Shown: in pieces, positions 1 to 4,321 of the stretch
How the letters are laid out: each line of letters opens with the position of its first letter
How positions within the stretch are numbered: position 1 is the stretch's first letter
Assembly (NCBI GenBank): GCA_002170735.1
Contig: NHIV01000066.1
Coordinates: forward strand, 1 to 7,203
Length of the DNA: 7,203 nucleotides
Direction of reading: 5' to 3'
From: a bacterium TMED198
GTDB taxonomy: Bacteria > Fidelibacterota > Marinisomatia > SCGC-AAA003-L08 > D37C17
Notes under the pieces: generated by a model
Databases searched by the model: none
Seen by the model: only the letters and a program-made list of their open reading frames with translations
What the model was told of the DNA's origin: nothing
Made by a program: the position numbers and the translations under genes

Positions 1-1
1 A

Positions 2-3000
2 ATATCTTCTGAACCACTTGTTTCAGCTTTTTATGTAGGTGAAGATTTAGCTTCAACTGAAACTTTATTTAATAGCGATTTCTCAGGTGGTGGAAGTTCA
101 TCAATATGCGACTGGCAACAAAACACAGACTTTAGGAACACTGTTGAATCAATAGGCCTGCTTCCTCAGGGAGACTATTCTCTAACACTTACTTTGTACC
201 CTCAGAATACAGCTCCATCAGAAGAGGGCGCAGTAGAGTGGTGCAACTTTGGCTCAAATCCATCTGTTACAGAAGTTCTGAGTAATAATCTAGTTAGTAC
301 CATTGAGCTGACTGAACCCCCTGAGCTTGCAAATGTTTCTGAAATGTACCCTTGGTTTAGATGGTACTCTCCAGGCTTTAGGCAAGGTGTAAACATAAAT
401 TATAGACTAATTGTTTCACAATACAATCCCTTGCTCCATGGTAGCAGGCTAGATGCAATTAATGACTTACAGCTTCGCTATTTTGATTCAAAATGGGACT
501 ACCCAGGTTTGAGTAATATTTTGGAGAGTGGAGATAGTCAACAGATTAGTGTTAAATTCCCATCAGGTGATAGGGATCTTGCCTGTGGATATGAATATGT
601 TTGGCGTGTCCAAGCCAGGGAAACAATTGCAAATGAAACACCTATTTGGGGATGGGAAGAAGGGAGTGGAGAAATCTACAGCCCCCCACAATCTTTTTAC
701 TTTGGCTCAAAAATAACTGCAGATAATGTTTTTTCTCCACCTACTTCAGCAAGCGCAATAAATACTATTCTCCCAGTTTTTAACCTCGAATCAGTTTGGT
801 GTGCTTCAGAATATGAAATATGGGTAAGCAATAGTGATGATCCGGAAGTTGAGAACCCTATTTGGCAGAGTGATGCACTCCCTAATCCACAAGTCGCGTA
901 CCCAGATGATGCAATTTCACTTAAACCAGGGGAGCGGTACTTTTGGAAAATTAGATTAAACCCTGATGACCCCTCCCCTTGGAGTGAAATTTTTTCTTTT
1001 AATACCGAGTTTTTAGACTTGTCTCAACCATCAGATGGAGAAATATTAGAAACAGTTTTACCCTCGTTCATGGTTACAGCTCCAAATGGAATTGCTAGTT
1101 ATGAATTAAGGATCAGTGATAGCAATGATCCTATGGTTGAATCTGCAAACATATTTAGTAAAGAAGTTGTCAATTTCCCATATGAGTTCCCTTCTAGTTC
1201 TGATATTGGGCTACTAGCTGATGAAGCCTACTTTTGGAAAGTAGTAGCACTTAATAAATCAGGAAATATAATAGGGGATATTGATGATTACAATGATGTA
1301 AAGCAATTTAAAATTGGAAAAATTAATTTATCCACCCCAGCTGATAATATGGCCAGCGCTCCAATCAATCCTTTCTTTGATTGGGATGGCCCAACATTTA
1401 GTAATTATAAATTTTATTTAGATGATGATATATCGTTTGACAGCCCAATTCTTTCTCAAGTAGTTGGAACTAATTCATTTTTGCAATACCCTGAAAATTT
1501 AGAGCCAAGCACAGCTTATTACTGGAAAATTCAAGCAGTCGATGAGTTTGGAAATACAGGAAGGAACTCTTCAGTTAATATGTTTACAACAGGTGAAGGC
1601 ATGCAATCTGATCAAGTTCTTAATTTAAACCAACAGATTGATTTTGATGTTGAAGTGCTAGTTGAAAACAATGAGCCTACTATAGTAATTACATTGGCTG
1701 TAGAATTAGAAAATACAAATGAGTACTTGGCTGTTATTTCAGAAAATGCTTCATTTAGTCAAAGCCAAGAGTATGAAATACCATTCGGTGTTCTAAACTT
1801 TAAAGCGGATGATTGGTCAAAAACTTATTATATAAAAATTAAAACTAATAGCGGGGATCTATCTGATGTTGTTCAGGTACTTTCTCCAGACTTTCCGGGG
1901 TCAGATGAGCAGGTTGCAATTGATGTAGGCTTAGAATCAGGAAGTCTTCAACCTCAAATTTCAATATCACAATCAGTAACTGGATCATTAAGGTATTTTA
2001 TAAAAGTTTCTTCATCAAATGATTTTTCAAGCTTACTATTTACACAATTCTTAAATGAATCAGATATTTTGATATATCCAACTGATGCACCTTCTTTTGA
2101 ATTTGGTCAAACCTACTATATCCAATGTAGCGCAAACATTGATTTAAATGATGATGCATCAGTTCATGGTCTACCTTCAGAAGTATTTGTATTATTTATT
2201 CCTAATATAGTGCCACCAGTTGGAGATGCCAATTCATTCAGCTGGAGCAAGACAGTTCCAGAATCAGATGCCTTTCAGTTTCAGATTTCATTTGTAGAAG
2301 ATTTTACAACAATTGAGTACAATCAAGATGGTTTAAGCTCAAAATCTATAGATTTTAACACATCTGATTTAGAGCCAGGTACTTCATACTATTGGAGGGT
2401 TAGGGGTGTAGATGATGGAGGAAATCCATTTGGAAGCTGGAGCAGTCCGATGTATTTTGAAACGGAGGGAGAATCAGCCTTGGTCAGTGAAGGGGTAAAT
2501 GTTGAAGAAGTTCAGGTTGAAATTGAATCACCTTCTGATGGCGAGGAAGTTACTTCAACTAATCCAGTCTTCTCTTGGAAAGAAGTTGTCGATGCAGAAA
2601 AATATGAAATTGTTGTATCAAAAGATAGTGAGTTTAATGAGATTATGTGGTTAAATCAGAACATTGCCTTAACATCTGTAGAATATCCCACTTCTGGAGC
2701 AGCGTCATTAGAATCAGGAGTTAAGTATTTTTGGAGGGTACGAGCCTTCTTTGGTGAGCTTAGTGTCAGTCAATACAGTCCTGCATTTTCATTTATAGCT
2801 ACAAATGATAACACTCCAGTATTAACGGGCCCTCTCTCACAGTCAGAATCAATTCTTCCATTTTTTTCTTGGGATAGAGTTAAGGACGCTGAAAAGTATC
2901 TTCTAGTTATAAGCTCAAACGAAGGAATGTCTGCAATTATTTTAGAAAAAAATGATATTTCTGATGTACAGTTTCAGTATTCATCTAGTCTAGCTCCACT

Positions 3001-3139
3001 AGAATATTCATCAACCTATTATTGGACAGTTACTGCATTGGATATTGATTTGCAGCCAATTGGTAATGCTAGTTCAGTTGGAAGTTTTACAACTCCAACT
3101 GGTGAGATAGAGCTTGAATTTAATTATGGAGAGGATTAA
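2..3139 (+). CDS. Large multi-repeat fibronectin-III/Ig-like exported protein, 5'-partial
   Basis: The frame is open from base 2 to the TAA at 3137-3139 (1045 codons), so the gene begins upstream of the window. The first in-window start-like codon, TTG at 194, lies inside the conserved stretch LPQGDYSLTLTLY (residues 54-66) and is not the start. Residues 1 to about 90 resemble the 'LP.G.Y.L.L' segment that precedes FN3 arrays in large Bacteroidota-type surface proteins (TANFOR-like; weak match by eye). Residues from about 100 on form roughly nine Ig/FN3-like repeats. Each has a hydrophobic-P-x-F-x-W strand (YPWFRW, NPFFDW, NPVFSW, LPFFSW), a YE-[IL]-x-[VI]-S strand and a Y-[YF]-W-[KR]-[VI]-x-A strand. 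No catalytic motif, membrane segment or C-terminal sorting signal is seen; the protein ends EIELEFNYGED. The role is probably structural or adhesive, in the periplasm or on the surface, but this is inference. The export signal would be in the missing N-terminus. It is followed after 2 bases by the FecR-domain gene. Confidence 0.93.
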   Translation: MSSEPLVSAFYVGEDLASTETLFNSDFSGGGSSSICDWQQNTDFRNTVESIGLLPQGDYSLTLTLYPQNTAPSEEGAVEWCNFGSNPSVTEVLSNNLVSTIELTEPPELANVSEMYPWFRWYSPGFRQGVNINYRLIVSQYNPLLHGSRLDAINDLQLRYFDSKWDYPGLSNILESGDSQQISVKFPSGDRDLACGYEYVWRVQARETIANETPIWGWEEGSGEIYSPPQSFYFGSKITADNVFSPPTSASAINTILPVFNLESVWCASEYEIWVSNSDDPEVENPIWQSDALPNPQVAYPDDAISLKPGERYFWKIRLNPDDPSPWSEIFSFNTEFLDLSQPSDGEILETVLPSFMVTAPNGIASYELRISDSNDPMVESANIFSKEVVNFPYEFPSSSDIGLLADEAYFWKVVALNKSGNIIGDIDDYNDVKQFKIGKINLSTPADNMASAPINPFFDWDGPTFSNYKFYLDDDISFDSPILSQVVGTNSFLQYPENLEPSTAYYWKIQAVDEFGNTGRNSSVNMFTTGEGMQSDQVLNLNQQIDFDVEVLVENNEPTIVITLAVELENTNEYLAVISENASFSQSQEYEIPFGVLNFKADDWSKTYYIKIKTNSGDLSDVVQVLSPDFPGSDEQVAIDVGLESGSLQPQISISQSVTGSLRYFIKVSSSNDFSSLLFTQFLNESDILIYPTDAPSFEFGQTYYIQCSANIDLNDDASVHGLPSEVFVLFIPNIVPPVGDANSFSWSKTVPESDAFQFQISFVEDFTTIEYNQDGLSSKSIDFNTSDLEPGTSYYWRVRGVDDGGNPFGSWSSPMYFETEGESALVSEGVNVEEVQVEIESPSDGEEVTSTNPVFSWKEVVDAEKYEIVVSKDSEFNEIMWLNQNIALTSVEYPTSGAASLESGVKYFWRVRAFFGELSVSQYSPAFSFIATNDNTPVLTGPLSQSESILPFFSWDRVKDAEKYLLVISSNEGMSAIILEKNDISDVQFQYSSSLAPLEYSSTYYWTVTALDIDLQPIGNASSVGSFTTPTGEIELEFNYGED
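596..3031 (+). repeat. Tandem FN3/Ig-like protein repeats (about nine) in gene 1
   Basis: The marker strand of each repeat starts at bases 596 (YVWRV), 938 (YFWKI), 1229 (YFWKV), 1517 (YYWKI), 1826 (YYIKI), 2114 (YYIQC), 2387 (YYWRV), 2726 (YFWRV) and 3017 (YYWTV). Successive spacings are 114, 97, 96, 103, 96, 91, 113 and 97 residues, the size expected of FN3/Ig-like domains. Repeats 5 and 6 have lost the tryptophan (Ile instead) and also lack the upstream P-x-F-x-W strand, so they are the most diverged. The DNA is not obviously repeated; similarity is at protein level only, suggesting old duplications. Coordinates run from the first to the last marker strand; full domains extend further on both sides. 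Confidence 0.85.
3128..3134 (+). promoter_or_regulatory. Shine-Dalgarno for the FecR-domain gene
   Basis: GGAGAGG lies in the last codons of gene 1 and ends 7 bases before the TTG at 3142. It is a strong anti-SD match at good spacing. It decides the start: TTG 3142 gives a complete signal peptide, whereas the next candidate, ATG at 3187 (codon 16), falls inside the hydrophobic core. Confidence 0.75.
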
Positions 3140-3141
3140 GG

Positions 3142-4320
3142 TTGAAGCAGCTGTGTAAAATTTTGTTATTGATATTTCTATCAACAATGGTTGTCAATAA
3201 AAAAGTTGTTGCTGCGATTGCAAACCTAAAAGGCAAAGCGTTGGTTAAGCCTGTAGGAACAAGAAAATTTTCAGCTGCCTATAAAGGCCAAATGATTAAA
3301 AATGGAGATGTTATAAAAACTCCAAAAAAAGTTTTCATGTCAATCGTATTCCTTGATGGATCTAATATTAAGATTCAGCAAGAAACAGAGTTAAGAGTAA
3401 CAAGCTATAGACGTACTGCAAAAGAGCTTGCAACAACACTAGATCTTGCAAGGGGTGAAGCTTATAGCGATATAGCGAGTCAAGGATCAGATGGAGAGTT
3501 TACTGTAAAAACACCAACGGCTGTTGCCGCAGTGAAGGGCACAGAATTGAACGTAGATTTTAATGAGGACTCAGAAGAAACCTCACTTGTTGTGACAGAA
3601 GGATCAGTTGAATTTTATAATCCGGAGTTTCCTGATCAAGCTCAATCAGTTGGTGCTGGAGAGGGGTCTACAATAGAAGTTGGGCAAGAGGCTCCATCAG
3701 AACCTGAAGAGGTGCCTGAGGATGAGCTTCCAACATGGCAGAATGATATCGCTCCTGAATATGGATTTGTTCTTAAGCCAGATAAAACATCTAGACAGCC
3801 TGTCAACCAAGTTATTAAAGTTTCAGTAGGGGTAATTAGTGCATCAACTAAGGAGGACAATAATACCTTTCAGGGTTCAGCAACCTTCAATGCGGAGTCA
3901 GAAAATTTATTGGTCTCTGCAGATAAATCATCGTGGTCTTCATCAGCCTCTGTTGGGATAGAAAATGGCAAGGGTTTATTTTATTTAAAAGGAGCGGCGG
4001 AAGGAACTTACAATGTAGTAGGAGCATCAGATGAGTTTGAATCAGCAAAGGTTTCGGTTGACTATTTCCAATCACAATCACAGAAGAAAAAGTTTCAAGA
4101 TAAGTTTACAGATATAGTTACAGCAAAAGGAAGAACTGGCATTGTAGATGCAATAGGAAATAAATCGCTTAAATCATCAAAGATTACCTCAGGTCAAGGA
4201 AATATTGATGATATACTTCAAAAGCTCGAGTCAGGAGAATATGAAATAATTGAGGCTGAGCCAATTACAAATTCTGATGGATCTGTTACAGTCAAGATCA
4301 AGGCGAAGCCAAAAAAATAA
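3142..4320 (+). CDS. Secreted FecR-domain protein with C-terminal Ig-like domain
   Basis: 392 residues. Residues 1 to about 27 look like a Sec signal peptide: basic MKQLCK, hydrophobic core ILLLIFLSTMVV, possible cleavage after AIA (25-27). Residues about 29-160 form a FecR domain (PF04773 type): KGxxIxxGDVIKT at 48-60, LDGS at 71-74, a GE turn at 105-106, and the hallmark VKTPTAVAAVKGTEL at 122-136 followed by a VVTEGSVEF strand. Residues 183-197 are an acidic Pro/Glu linker. Residues about 207-310 look like a bacterial Ig-like (invasin/Big-type) domain, with IENGKGLFYLKG and GTYNVVGAS strands. The tail from about 313 is Lys/Gln-rich, ends KIKAKPKK and has no recognisable fold. Classical FecR regulators are inner-membrane anti-sigma partners with a cytoplasmic N-terminal domain; here that domain and a retained membrane helix are absent and no sigma factor is adjacent. 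A structural or ligand-binding envelope role is therefore more likely than iron-citrate signalling. It starts 2 bases after gene 1 stops and is probably co-translated with it. Confidence 0.94.
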   Translation: MKQLCKILLLIFLSTMVVNKKVVAAIANLKGKALVKPVGTRKFSAAYKGQMIKNGDVIKTPKKVFMSIVFLDGSNIKIQQETELRVTSYRRTAKELATTLDLARGEAYSDIASQGSDGEFTVKTPTAVAAVKGTELNVDFNEDSEETSLVVTEGSVEFYNPEFPDQAQSVGAGEGSTIEVGQEAPSEPEEVPEDELPTWQNDIAPEYGFVLKPDKTSRQPVNQVIKVSVGVISASTKEDNNTFQGSATFNAESENLLVSADKSSWSSSASVGIENGKGLFYLKGAAEGTYNVVGASDEFESAKVSVDYFQSQSQKKKFQDKFTDIVTAKGRTGIVDAIGNKSLKSSKITSGQGNIDDILQKLESGEYEIIEAEPITNSDGSVTVKIKAKPKK

Positions 4321-4321
4321 T

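Noticed and set aside
194..196. TTG as the start codon of the first gene
   Set aside because: The same frame is open back to base 2 with coherent protein-like sequence, and the codon lies within a conserved LPQGDYSLTLTLY strand. No signal peptide follows it. The gene starts upstream of the window.
3642..3860. Reverse-strand open stretch of 72 codons opposite the FecR-domain gene
   Set aside because: It lies fully inside a well-supported gene, has biased composition mirroring the forward codons and no recognisable domain or upstream SD.
3142..4320. Gene 2 as the iron-dicitrate sensor fecR
   Set aside because: The cytoplasmic anti-sigma part, a membrane anchor, and neighbouring fecI or TonB receptor genes are not seen, so the gene symbol is withheld.
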